Origin: an uncultured Clostridia bacterium
Lineage (GTDB): Bacteria; Bacillota; Clostridia; TANB77; CAG-508
Assembly (NCBI GenBank): GCA_934169575.1
Contig: CAKPOA010000005.1
Location: forward strand, 1-64,000
Direction: 5' to 3'
Length of the DNA: 64,000 bases
Both the position numbers and the translations under genes were made by a program. Below the pieces are notes generated by a model. It did not search any database. It had not been told where the DNA came from and was given only the letters and a program-made list of their open reading frames with translations. Position 1 is the stretch's first letter. The number at the start of each line of letters is the position of its first letter. Shown here piece after piece: positions 51,489-59,647 of the stretch.

Positions 51489-51840
51489 AAAATTTATTGA
51501 CTGTTAAATTTATTATCAAATTCATATCATCATCTTCTGCAGCTTTATTCTTTCTAATTGCACCACATTTTTTACATTTAAAAATAATAACATAACCTTT
51601 TTTATTATTTATTTCAACACTTATAGGCTCTAAATCTCCATGACAAGTTTCTGCTCTATCACCCGGATTTTTATCAACATGTTTTGAATGCAAACAATAT
51701 GGGCAATGGTTTCTACAAGAATAGCCCAATTTTTTCACAAGCTTACCACAATTTTCACATACAAATTCCTCATCAATTTCTGTAAATACTCTTTTTTCCA
51801 TAAACTCAAAATTGCCAAAAGGAATAGAACTTTTTGGCAA
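51487..51840 (-). CDS. RNHCP domain zinc-binding protein
   Basis: The protein has 117 residues. The diagnostic segment SCRNHCPYCLHSKHVD contains the RNHCP motif. With CENCGK before it and CKKCG after it, there are enough Cys pairs for two zinc sites. The function of the family is unknown. I chose the unusual start TTG at 51840 because AGGAGG lies 5 bases before it; the first ATG (51801) has no site. The LOG-family gene ends 9 bases upstream, so the two are probably co-transcribed. Confidence 0.88.
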   Translation of the reverse strand: MPKSSIPFGNFEFMEKRVFTEIDEEFVCENCGKLVKKLGYSCRNHCPYCLHSKHVDKNPGDRAETCHGDLEPISVEINNKKGYVIIFKCKKCGAIRKNKAAEDDDMNLIINLTVNKF

Positions 51841-51849
51841 TTTATCCTC

Positions 51850-52431
51850 CTATCTTATTTTAACTTTTGATAAATCAATATCTTTTGGATCATATTGTTC
51901 AATATAATCTAAAATTCCATCAGCATTATCTAAAACTTTATATAATTCTTTACAGTCATGTGTTATAAATTCTTCTTCTATAGATTTTGTCATCATTGTA
52001 TCTAATTCATCATAAAATCCATTTATGTTAAATAAGACAATAGCTTTATTGTGTCTACCTAGTTGTTTTAAAGTTAAAATTTCAAAAAATTCATCTAATG
52101 TTCCAATACCACCAGGTGCAATAATAAATGCATCACAATTCTTTTCCATTTCACATTTGCGTTCTCTCATTGTATCTGTATAAATATACTCCGAACATTT
52201 TTTAAATGATACTTCACTATTTGCTTCTTTAAAGAATTTTGGTACAACACCTAAAATATGGCCTTTTTCTTCATAAACACCTTCTGCAACAGCTCCCATT
52301 ACACCATTGGCTCCTCCACCAAATACTAAACTATCTCCTCTTTTAGCTATTTTCTTTCCTAAATCTTTTGCAGCATCTTTGTATGATTGAGCAATTAAGC
52401 TACTTGCTGCTCCATATACACATATTTTCAT
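51850..52431 (-). CDS. LOG-family (TIGR00730) nucleotide hydrolase
   Basis: The protein has 193 residues with a Rossmann fold. It has the family motifs LVFGGGANGVMGAVAEG, MRERK and PGGIGTLDEFFE. The last is the PGGxGTxxE motif of the LOG/YgdH/PpnN group, which cleaves nucleoside monophosphates to free base and ribose 5-phosphate. In bacteria the physiological role is probably purine nucleotide turnover. I chose ATG 52431 with AAGGAGG about 8 bases upstream. A consensus promoter lies at 52467-52495. Confidence 0.9.
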   Translation of the reverse strand: MKICVYGAASSLIAQSYKDAAKDLGKKIAKRGDSLVFGGGANGVMGAVAEGVYEEKGHILGVVPKFFKEANSEVSFKKCSEYIYTDTMRERKCEMEKNCDAFIIAPGGIGTLDEFFEILTLKQLGRHNKAIVLFNINGFYDELDTMMTKSIEEEFITHDCKELYKVLDNADGILDYIEQYDPKDIDLSKVKIR

Positions 52432-52466
52432 TATATTTTCCTCCTTCTGATTTTTTACATTCACAC

Positions 52467-52495
52467 ATTATACCACTAAATGATTTCATATGCAA
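52467..52495 (-). promoter_or_regulatory. Predicted promoter of the LOG-RNHCP unit
   Basis: TTGCAT (52490-52495) and TATAAT (52467-52472) have a 17-base spacer on the minus strand, starting just after the DnaB-like gene. Confidence 0.65.
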
Positions 52496-52498
52496 GTA

Positions 52499-54259
52499 TT
52501 ATTTTAATCTTAAATATCCAAGCTCTTCCCATATATTATATGCTAAATTTAATCTAAATAGAACTTTAGGTTTTGCACCAGCCCTATTTTTATCAACTAC
52601 ACATGCATAATATCTAACATCTGGATCTTTACAATGTTTTAAATCAAAAAACTTTGTATCAACTTCTTCTAAAGAATATTCATATTTACCTAAATCCTCA
52701 TTATGTATTTGTTTCATTAATATTAAAATATCTAAAACTTCTTTTACTGTCCTACTTACAGCTAAATCATTTATATTTAAATTAATTGGTAATGTAGATG
52801 TTTCTGACAATTGTAATGATGAAGCAATAAATATTCCTAAATTTTGCGCTAAATTTGACAATATTGTTGCTGTTTTTTTCAACTCCTCACCATTACCAAT
52901 ATTTTCCGTATCAGTTTTCAATGTATCATAAAACATATACTCTATTTTTTCTTTGTAGTAATAATTTAAAACAACTTTTTCTAATTCATCATTTGTATGA
53001 TCTGTTATATTAACAAAATATATAGAATTTTTTATTTGTTCATCTATCCATTTTGTAACTTCAATTGTTTTTCTAAATTCTGATGAAACTTTACTTAATC
53101 TTTTAGCAAAATCCACTTGTTTTTCTCCATCTCTTTTTATAACATAACCATTTTTGTCTGTTTCAACTTTTTTTTCATCATCTGGTCTAAACTTAAATTC
53201 TAATAATTCACCCTCAGTTTTTGTGATTTCTTGCTTATGTAATTTTTGCATTTCTTTATTATTAAGTATTGTTGTAATTAAACACAATCTCATTTTTTCT
53301 TCTGACATTTCATTTGAAATAACAAGCACTTTCTTTTTATGAATAAAAGCTATATATGCTGCTAAATCTACAGTTAACCTACTTTTTCCTGAGTTTGAGG
53401 GCATTGCATATGACATAGTTTCTCCTTTTCTGATTCCTTTAAATACACTACTTAATATTGGAAAAGGTAAATCTAAACCTGTTGTTAAACTATTATCTCC
53501 TTGTATTAAAAAATCTGTTGTATCATTATTTAATACTGATCTTTTAAATTTTTCAGTTGCATTTATTTGTTCTATTGCATCTTTAACTTCCTGTATTGTC
53601 ATTTGTTTATATAACTCGTAATTCAATATATTTACAATTTCATCTTGATTTTCTTTAATTGGATTACTTAAATAACTTTTTCTTATTTCAAATAATTTTC
53701 TAAGTTCTGTATACACTTTTTCAAAATTATCCTTCAACAAAAAGCCTTTTTCTCTTAAAGTAATTTTAGTTTCATATACATTTCCGCCTTCTTTTGCAAA
53801 ATTATATCCATCTTTTGCTTTTTCTGGTGCATATGCTTCACCATCTGTAAATAATACACTTTTATATATGTTTAATAATACATCGCTTTCAAAATAATTG
53901 TCATCATGCATTATATAGTACATTGATAATGCTTTTGGGTTTGCTAATAATAAACATATATATTTTTCTTCTAGTTTTTTATTTTGTAATTCTTTTGGAT
54001 ATATACTTTCTTTTTTATCTCTTACAATTTCTTCCTCATCTTCGTCATCATATTCTTCAATTTCTTGTTTTACTTTTTCTGCTTTTTCTTTCTTATTTTT
54101 TAATATTATTTTATTATCTTTTTTTAATTTTTCTAATATTGCAAACATTTCCTCATATTTTTCTTCAGATAACAATCTTCTCATTTCTTCTATTTGTTTT
54201 TTATTATCTTTTGTAACTTCTAATTGATTTATTAAATTTTCTAGTTTCTCTATATTCAT
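52499..54259 (-). CDS. Solitary DnaB-like/RecA-fold ATPase
   Basis: The protein has 586 residues. The N-terminal 85 residues are highly charged and helical, with an acidic EEYDDEDEEE patch. A middle helical region (about 90-240) resembles a degenerate DnaB N-terminal domain. From about 255 a RecA-fold core resembles the DnaB C-terminal helicase domain: GLDLPFPILSSVFKGIRKGE, Walker A MPSNSGKSR near 286-294 (Met in place of the usual first Gly/Ala), VLVISNEMSEEKMR, a Walker B-like MFYDTLK and a late VVDKNRAG. It is not the housekeeping DnaB by length or motifs. No phage or plasmid genes are adjacent. ATG 54259 follows GGAGGG. Confidence 0.7.
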   Translation of the reverse strand: MNIEKLENLINQLEVTKDNKKQIEEMRRLLSEEKYEEMFAILEKLKKDNKIILKNKKEKAEKVKQEIEEYDDEDEEEIVRDKKESIYPKELQNKKLEEKYICLLLANPKALSMYYIMHDDNYFESDVLLNIYKSVLFTDGEAYAPEKAKDGYNFAKEGGNVYETKITLREKGFLLKDNFEKVYTELRKLFEIRKSYLSNPIKENQDEIVNILNYELYKQMTIQEVKDAIEQINATEKFKRSVLNNDTTDFLIQGDNSLTTGLDLPFPILSSVFKGIRKGETMSYAMPSNSGKSRLTVDLAAYIAFIHKKKVLVISNEMSEEKMRLCLITTILNNKEMQKLHKQEITKTEGELLEFKFRPDDEKKVETDKNGYVIKRDGEKQVDFAKRLSKVSSEFRKTIEVTKWIDEQIKNSIYFVNITDHTNDELEKVVLNYYYKEKIEYMFYDTLKTDTENIGNGEELKKTATILSNLAQNLGIFIASSLQLSETSTLPINLNINDLAVSRTVKEVLDILILMKQIHNEDLGKYEYSLEEVDTKFFDLKHCKDPDVRYYACVVDKNRAGAKPKVLFRLNLAYNIWEELGYLRLK

Positions 54260-54303
54260 ATATTTTCCCTCCAAATTAATTTGCTTTTCCAGCTCCTACA
54301 GTT

Positions 54304-54332
54304 AGAGTACAACATTGCATTATTTTTGTCAA
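54304..54332 (-). promoter_or_regulatory. Predicted promoter of the DnaB-like gene
   Basis: TTGACA (54327-54332) and TACTCT (54304-54309) have a 17-base spacer on the minus strand. Confidence 0.5.
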
Positions 54333-54360
54333 TACAATTTATGTTATTTTATTATATTTT

Positions 54361-54408
54361 TAAAAATAACCTCTGAAATGTACTGATATATCAATACTTT
54401 CAGAGGTC
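54361..54408 (-). terminator. Terminator after tRNA-Met
   Basis: ACCTCTGAAA pairs with TTTCAGAGGT (54369-54407, with an AT-rich upper stem), followed on the minus strand by a T-rich run. Confidence 0.75.
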
Positions 54409-54416
54409 TTTATTTT

Positions 54417-54493
54417 TGGTAGCGATGGTGGGACTTGAACCTACGACCTGCCGGGTATGAACCGGATGCTCTAGCCAGCTGAGCTACATCGCC
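54417..54493 (-). tRNA. trnM: tRNA-Met (CAT), elongator type
   Basis: A complete 77-base cloverleaf with encoded CCA. The acceptor stem begins GGCGATG and pairs with CATCGCT, the D arm has GCTCAGCTGGCTAGAGC, the anticodon loop TTCATAC carries CAT, and the T arm has GGTTCAAGTCC. The shape and sequence match bacterial elongator tRNA-Met rather than the initiator, which would have a different first pair. A CAT tRNA could also be the Ile2 lysidine-modified type, but the acceptor stem favours Met. Confidence 0.93.
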
Positions 54494-54508
54494 TTGTCAA
54501 CAATAAAT

Positions 54509-54537
54509 ATTATAACTTCTAAAATCACATTTGTCAA
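54509..54537 (-). promoter_or_regulatory. Promoter of tRNA-Met
   Basis: TTGACA (54532-54537) and TATAAT (54509-54514), both consensus, have a 17-base spacer on the minus strand, ending 16 bases before the tRNA. Confidence 0.8.
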
Positions 54538-54556
54538 TAGTTTCAAAAGAAAAAAT

Positions 54557-54585
54557 TTGCAAAATTCCAAAAAATACATTATACT
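54557..54585 (+). promoter_or_regulatory. Predicted promoter of nth
   Basis: TTGCAA (54557-54562) and TATACT (54580-54585) have a 17-base spacer, 21 bases before the start codon. Confidence 0.6.
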
Positions 54586-54606
54586 TAATTTATGAGGTGA
54601 TAAAAA

Positions 54607-55236
54607 ATGAATAAATCAAATGTAGAACAAATAATTATAAATTTAAAAAAGCAATATCCAGATGCAAAATGTAGTTTAGATTTTAGTACACCTTTTGAGC
54701 TTGTTGTAGCTGTAATGCTATCAGCACAATGTACTGATGAAAGAGTAAATAAAACTACACCAACATTATTTAAAAAATGTAAAACAATAGAAGATTTCGC
54801 AAATATAGATATTAAAGAATTAGAAGATATTATTCATCCATGTGGCTTTTATAGAAATAAAGCAAAAAATATAAAACTATGTGCTAACCAAATATTAAAT
54901 AAATTTAATGGTGAAGTTCCATCAAATATGGATGATTTACTTAGTTTGGCAGGTGTTGGTAGAAAAAGTGCAAATGTAATTTTACTTGAAGTTTTTGGAA
55001 TTGCAACAGGTATTGCTGTAGATACTCATTGCAAAAGAATTTCTAATAGACTTGGGATTTCTTCTGAAAAAGATCCAAATAAAATAGAACAAGATTTATT
55101 AAAACAAATTAATAAAAAATATTTAAAAGATGTTAACCATCTGTTTATTTGGCATGGTAGATATACTTGTACAGCACAAAATCCTAAATGTAATAATTGT
55201 GTTCTGAAAGATATTTGTACATATAAAAAGCAATAA
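54607..55236 (+). CDS. nth: Endonuclease III (DNA glycosylase/AP lyase)
   Basis: This base-excision repair enzyme removes oxidised pyrimidines and cleaves at the abasic site. The product is 209 residues. The helix-hairpin-helix LAGVGRKSANVIL holds the catalytic Lys, VDTHCKRISNRLG holds the catalytic Asp, and the C-terminal Cys pattern C-x6-C-x2-C-x5-C (CTAQNPKCNNCVLKDIC) binds a [4Fe-4S] cluster. GAGGTGAT precedes the start. A strong terminator overlaps the stop codon. Confidence 0.96.
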   Translation: MNKSNVEQIIINLKKQYPDAKCSLDFSTPFELVVAVMLSAQCTDERVNKTTPTLFKKCKTIEDFANIDIKELEDIIHPCGFYRNKAKNIKLCANQILNKFNGEVPSNMDDLLSLAGVGRKSANVILLEVFGIATGIAVDTHCKRISNRLGISSEKDPNKIEQDLLKQINKKYLKDVNHLFIWHGRYTCTAQNPKCNNCVLKDICTYKKQ

Positions 55237-55272
55237 ATAAAAACAGGATTAACCCTCCTGTTTTTATTTATT
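55232..55272. terminator. Bidirectional terminator at the nth / surface-protein junction
   Basis: A perfect 17-base stem (55232-55248 with 55256-55272) with a 7-base loop has A on one side and T on the other. It overlaps both the nth stop codon and the out-of-frame stop of the convergent surface protein gene. Confidence 0.9.
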
Positions 55273-55402
55273 CACTATATGTTTCTGTTGTTCCATCATT
55301 CCATATTATTTTATCTCCTGTCTTCAATCCCCAAATGCTATAATCAGATCTTTTAGGTTGATTTATATTTATAACGAAACCTGTCGATATTCCGTTCAAA
55401 AA
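55268..55402 (-). pseudogene. Out-of-frame C-terminal end of the surface protein
   Basis: If one T of the 5-T run (minus strand; 55398-55402) is removed, the surface protein continues NGISTGFVININQPKRSD then YSIWGLKTGDKIIW and NDGTTETYSE, stopping at 55268 inside the terminator. The INI...WG...WNDG pattern is the usual ending of BspA-like leucine-rich proteins. This is either a real frameshift or a sequencing error in a homopolymer. Confidence 0.8.
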
Positions 55403-56597
55403 CATTTACCCCAATATTCTTTACTGATGCAGGAATATAAATTTCAGTTAATGAACACGACTGAAATGCATATTCACCTATACTTGTTACACCCTCTAAA
55501 ATTTCAACTTTCTTTAGATTCTTACAGCTCACAAAAGCATACGCTCCAATATTTCCAGATATTGAACCTATTGTATTTAAACTTTCACATTCATAAAAAG
55601 CATCTGAACCTATTTTCTTAACTGAAGATGGAATTTTAACTTCTTCAACACTTAATTTAGTAAAAAAACTATTTGGTATTTCTGTTATCTTTTCTGGTAA
55701 TACCACCTTTTTTAATTTTTTAAAATTATGATATTCTCCTAACTGTGTAGTTCCAATAATTTTTTCTACTGTATTTGGATATATTATTGTTCCAATATTT
55801 GGTAATGAAACTGTTCCCTTTTGTTCTCCATCTTCAACATAGGTTTGTGTTAAATCTACTTCAACAACTTTATATGATTTTCCATCAATGTTTACCTGTG
55901 CTGGGATTACTAATTTATCACTATTATATATACTTTCATAATTTATTCCATATTGTGTTTCGTCTCCTTGTTTATATTCAGTACCATATAGATATTCTGG
56001 TTTTATTCCTTTAATTCTAGCCGTTTCAGATGGGAGCTTATCAATTCCATTTTCGGATGCAACTTGTATATTGTTAGATGCTCCATTTGTAGGTATAACT
56101 TCTTTTATAAAAATATCATCTGGTGCAACTTCGCTTTCTTCAACTTTTTCAGAATATACACCATCTACAATAACATCATGATTTCCGCCTGAACTACTAT
56201 CATCTTTCTTACCAACACTTAAATCTAAATTAACATATACTTTCGCATCTTCTTTTGGAAATATTATATTTGTTGGAAATGTATTTGCTTCAGCTGTTAC
56301 ATCAGTTCTTGAGTTATCACTATTTACTTGTGCTGCAACTCTGTCTGGAGTTATATTATCATTTTTACCTTTTTCATCAATTTGCAAAGCAAGTATTGCT
56401 CTTCTTACTTCTTCTTCTAAAGTTGCTTGTCCATTTATTTTTTGAGCATTTCCTGCCCTGTTTAGTATTCCATTTTGACCTGATAGCATTATCAAACTTA
56501 TTGCTGCTAAAATTATCAACACAATTATAGTTATGACTAGCGCTATTAATGTAATACCTTTTCTGTTTTTTAAGTTTTCACTTTTGTTTCTTTTCAT
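55353..56597 (-). CDS. Pilin-signal, BspA-type leucine-rich surface protein (frameshifted)
   Basis: The protein has 414 residues as read. The N-terminus has a type IV prepilin-like signal (NRKGITLIALVITIIV, cleavage after Gly) and one hydrophobic helix with no Glu at position 5. A pilin-like alpha/linker region runs to about 150, then a spacer. From about 240 there are BspA/LRR_5 repeats, with units such as LKKVVLPEKITEIPNSFF and LTEIYIPASVKNIGVNVF. BspA-type repeats mediate adhesion in other bacteria. The frame ends RFRYKYKST at 55353, a non-homologous tail produced by a frameshift near 55400. No pilus assembly genes are nearby. Confidence 0.85.
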   Translation of the reverse strand: MKRNKSENLKNRKGITLIALVITIIVLIILAAISLIMLSGQNGILNRAGNAQKINGQATLEEEVRRAILALQIDEKGKNDNITPDRVAAQVNSDNSRTDVTAEANTFPTNIIFPKEDAKVYVNLDLSVGKKDDSSSGGNHDVIVDGVYSEKVEESEVAPDDIFIKEVIPTNGASNNIQVASENGIDKLPSETARIKGIKPEYLYGTEYKQGDETQYGINYESIYNSDKLVIPAQVNIDGKSYKVVEVDLTQTYVEDGEQKGTVSLPNIGTIIYPNTVEKIIGTTQLGEYHNFKKLKKVVLPEKITEIPNSFFTKLSVEEVKIPSSVKKIGSDAFYECESLNTIGSISGNIGAYAFVSCKNLKKVEILEGVTSIGEYAFQSCSLTEIYIPASVKNIGVNVFERNIDRFRYKYKST

Positions 56598-56667
56598 TTT
56601 TTCCTCCTAATCTAATAATGTTAAGTCAAAAAACTTGACGTTATTATTAAATTTTTTTACAAAAGGT

Positions 56668-56696
56668 AGTCTATCACTTTAAATCATTATTGTCAA
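56668..56696 (-). promoter_or_regulatory. Predicted promoter of the surface protein gene
   Basis: TTGACA (56691-56696) and TAGACT (56668-56673) have a 17-base spacer on the minus strand, overlapping the 3' end of the O-antigen-ligase-like gene. Confidence 0.55.
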
Positions 56697-58827
56697 TAGA
56701 ATTTCTTAATAATTTTAAAGCTTTTTCATATGTATCTTTATAATTTTCTAAAGTCATTTCTGATGCGACTTTTCCCATCAAATTTTTATCATATTCAATT
56801 ATTCTAAATGCAGTATCTTTGTATTCACTTACAACAATTTCAAGTAACCCTTTAGGTTCTTGTCCTGATTTTTCATAGATATTCATAATAATATCTGTAC
56901 GTTTTTGTGTCTGAACAATATTGTATAATCTTTCAGGAGTAACATTTTTTAAAACTTGTATTAATAGATCAATATTTTTCTTTTTTTCTGTTTCATCTAA
57001 TTCAAGTAATAAATTCCCCCATATTTCATATATTGAATTTTGTTGACTATATGGCTCATTTTTTATATATTGCTTTATTTTCTCTATTTTTTGTTCATTA
57101 GACATATTTTTGCAAACAATATCATTAAATTGATATTGTTCTATCCATGGTGCAATATTTATATTTCCATTATTAAATGAAGTTATTGTACCACAAATAT
57201 TGCCTATAGTTATAATACTGAAAATAAATATTAAAATGCATTCTATTATATTTGTATTTTTATTTATTTTTTTATCTTCAATATTTATTATTGAAATAAA
57301 TAAGAAGTATAAAATTATCATTATTAAATATGACATATCAAAATCCATCATACTATGTAAAAAAATCATAACAAATCCAATAAATAAAGGCAATATTGTT
57401 TTATTATTTTTTAATTTAAATCCATTTTTCAAAGTTATACAAACTATACATATATATGACAATATTCCAATTATTCCAAATGACATTATTATTTCTAAAA
57501 TATAACTATGCACCTCTTTTGCATAATATAAATAACTTTGAACCTGCCCATATAACATTCTCCAAGTATTTCCGCCAGCTCCAAATAACCAATGTTTTTT
57601 TGCAATTTTTATTCCATCTTGCCAAAAATCCAATCTTTGATATGCACCTGTATATTTAAAATTAAATGTTACAAACATTCTAACTAATGGCTCTGGTATT
57701 ATCTTATATTCTAAAATATATGGCTTATCATTTATTTTAAAATCTTTTATTGTAATTTCTTGATTTAGCGGATTTATTATTCTAACTTCTAAATGAGATA
57801 ATAGTTCATCTGTCTGTATTTCAACACTTTTCCACCCATTATATTCCGCAAATGATAATATTCCTAATTGTTTTTCTGAAGAATATTTTGTAATTTCAAC
57901 AATTATTATTTTAAAACTATCATAATCTTGATCTGATTTTGCATCAATATTAAAATCTAATTTATATTTTGCATTTTTTTCAAACATCCTTACAATACAA
58001 TTTTTTTGGCTTTCTGTTACAACCAAATCTTTAGGTATTTGTATAGCAATAAAAAAGTATATAAAAAATAGTATTATTCCCAAAATGCCAATTACAATCC
58101 ACTTTTTTGAAATAGTTTTATTTCTTATCCTTAATATCACATAAATTAATACTATTAAACTACATAAAGCAATTACTGCTTTTGATGTTGTAAGACCAAG
58201 TGTTATTGTTATTATAATAATATGTAATAAATACAAAACTTTTAAAAACTTTTTTTGTTCTTGCTTGTACATTGATATAGTTAAAAAATCAATTATAGCA
58301 AGATATATTGCAAATGTATTTGCATATCCAAATATAGATATCATTCTTGAATCAGTAAGTTTTACAGAGTCTATTTTGTCTAAGATGTTTTCGAACAAAT
58401 TTATATTTAGTAATTTATCATAACCTAATATTATTGGAATTATTGAAGAAATAATTAAAGTTTTAATAAATATATTTATTTGCTTTTTTTGTGTTATAGT
58501 ATTTCTAGCTATTATATAAATTCCATATACACTCCAATATTTTAATATAAAATTTATAGTACCATTTAATGATACATATGTTTTAGCAATTAGAGGTATC
58601 ATTGTAGATATCATAAAAACTAATACACATATATCAATTTTGCTTTTTATTATAACATTTTTTTCTTTTTGTACCTTTTTTATTACAATATAAATTATTG
58701 ATACAATACTCATAAAAAATTGCATTATCCATATTGGTTCTTTAATATTAGAACCAATAAAAATGTTTGCCATCACAATTGTTACTAATATTGATACAAA
58801 TCCAAATTTATCTGTTTTATTCATCAT
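56674..58827 (-). CDS. O-antigen ligase/Wzy-like membrane protein
   Basis: The protein has 717 residues. About twelve hydrophobic helices are visible, with a large external loop at about 265-385. The segment HWLFGAGGNTWRMLYGQ followed by KEVHSYILEIIMSFGIIG is the Wzy_C signature (GxG...H..) of the O-antigen ligase/polymerase superfamily. About 160 C-terminal residues after the last helix are soluble and helical. In Gram-positive bacteria these proteins join or polymerise surface glycans on a lipid carrier. It follows the SpoU gene by 14 bases. Substrate unknown; link with galE and the glycosyltransferase elsewhere in the window is possible. Confidence 0.85.
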   Translation of the reverse strand: MMNKTDKFGFVSILVTIVMANIFIGSNIKEPIWIMQFFMSIVSIIYIVIKKVQKEKNVIIKSKIDICVLVFMISTMIPLIAKTYVSLNGTINFILKYWSVYGIYIIARNTITQKKQINIFIKTLIISSIIPIILGYDKLLNINLFENILDKIDSVKLTDSRMISIFGYANTFAIYLAIIDFLTISMYKQEQKKFLKVLYLLHIIIITITLGLTTSKAVIALCSLIVLIYVILRIRNKTISKKWIVIGILGIILFFIYFFIAIQIPKDLVVTESQKNCIVRMFEKNAKYKLDFNIDAKSDQDYDSFKIIIVEITKYSSEKQLGILSFAEYNGWKSVEIQTDELLSHLEVRIINPLNQEITIKDFKINDKPYILEYKIIPEPLVRMFVTFNFKYTGAYQRLDFWQDGIKIAKKHWLFGAGGNTWRMLYGQVQSYLYYAKEVHSYILEIIMSFGIIGILSYICIVCITLKNGFKLKNNKTILPLFIGFVMIFLHSMMDFDMSYLIMIILYFLFISIINIEDKKINKNTNIIECILIFIFSIITIGNICGTITSFNNGNINIAPWIEQYQFNDIVCKNMSNEQKIEKIKQYIKNEPYSQQNSIYEIWGNLLLELDETEKKKNIDLLIQVLKNVTPERLYNIVQTQKRTDIIMNIYEKSGQEPKGLLEIVVSEYKDTAFRIIEYDKNLMGKVASEMTLENYKDTYEKALKLLRNSIDNNDLK

Positions 58828-58841
58828 TTACTCCTTAGTTT

Positions 58842-59627
58842 CTATAAACTCTGTCTAACATATTCATATAATATAACTCCTGTTGCAACTGCAACATTTA
58901 AGCTTTCAGTTTTTCCTCGCATAGGAATAATAAGTTTTTCATCTGCAAGTTTAATTACAGACTCAGAAACACCATTAGCTTCATTTCCAACAACTATAAC
59001 TTTTTTCTTGTATTTAACATCATAAATAGATTTTTTAGCTTTTAAAGAAGTAACCATTATTTTAAATCCATTATTTTTTGTAAGTGTTAAAGTGTTACAT
59101 AAATCATCACATTCAATAACATTTACTCTAAAAATAGCACCCATTGTAGAACGTATAACTTTAGAATTATAACAATCAACCGTATTTTTAGAAACTAAAA
59201 CTTGTTTTAGTCCTATACTATCTATTGTTCTTAAAATAGTTCCTAAATTACCAGGGTCTTGTACATCATCTAAAGCAACAATAATATCTGTATTAAAATC
59301 AATTTTTTTGCTTGCATGACTTTTTTCTATAATTGCCATTATTCCTTGAGGAGTTTCAACATCAGACAAAGTCTTAAAAATATTATGTGGAACTAAAACA
59401 CAATCAAATCTAGCTATTTCATATCTTAAATGATTTTCAATCATTTCTGTATTATCTTCACTTTCACAAATAATTATTTTGCTGATTTTAGCATTTTCAT
59501 TTATAGCTTCTTTAATCAGTTTTAGTCCCTCAACAACATATTCTCCATATTGTTGTCTGTATTTTTTTTCTTTCAATTTTTTTATATGTTTAATTAAACT
59601 ATTGTCTTTACTAGAAATTCTCTGCAT
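58842..59627 (-). CDS. SpoU/TrmH-family rRNA or tRNA 2'-O-methyltransferase
   Basis: A SAM-dependent ribose methyltransferase of 261 residues with a trefoil-knot fold. An N-terminal substrate-binding domain (about 1-90; RISSKDNSLIKHIKKL) resembles the RlmB-type SpoU_sub_bind domain. The knot has motif 1 PGNLGTILRTID, motif 2 VVGNEANGVS and motif 3 IPMRGKTESLNVAVATGV. The exact RNA target cannot be read. I chose ATG 59627; an in-frame TTG at 59633 is possible. It follows lepA by about 20 bases. Confidence 0.9.
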   Translation of the reverse strand: MQRISSKDNSLIKHIKKLKEKKYRQQYGEYVVEGLKLIKEAINENAKISKIIICESEDNTEMIENHLRYEIARFDCVLVPHNIFKTLSDVETPQGIMAIIEKSHASKKIDFNTDIIVALDDVQDPGNLGTILRTIDSIGLKQVLVSKNTVDCYNSKVIRSTMGAIFRVNVIECDDLCNTLTLTKNNGFKIMVTSLKAKKSIYDVKYKKKVIVVGNEANGVSESVIKLADEKLIIPMRGKTESLNVAVATGVILYEYVRQSL

Positions 59628-59647
59628 TTTCAAACTTTCCTTTCTCT

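Noticed and set aside
52499..54259. Housekeeping replicative helicase DnaB
   Set aside because: Too long, with an acidic N-terminal extension and degenerate Walker A; only the core fold is similar.
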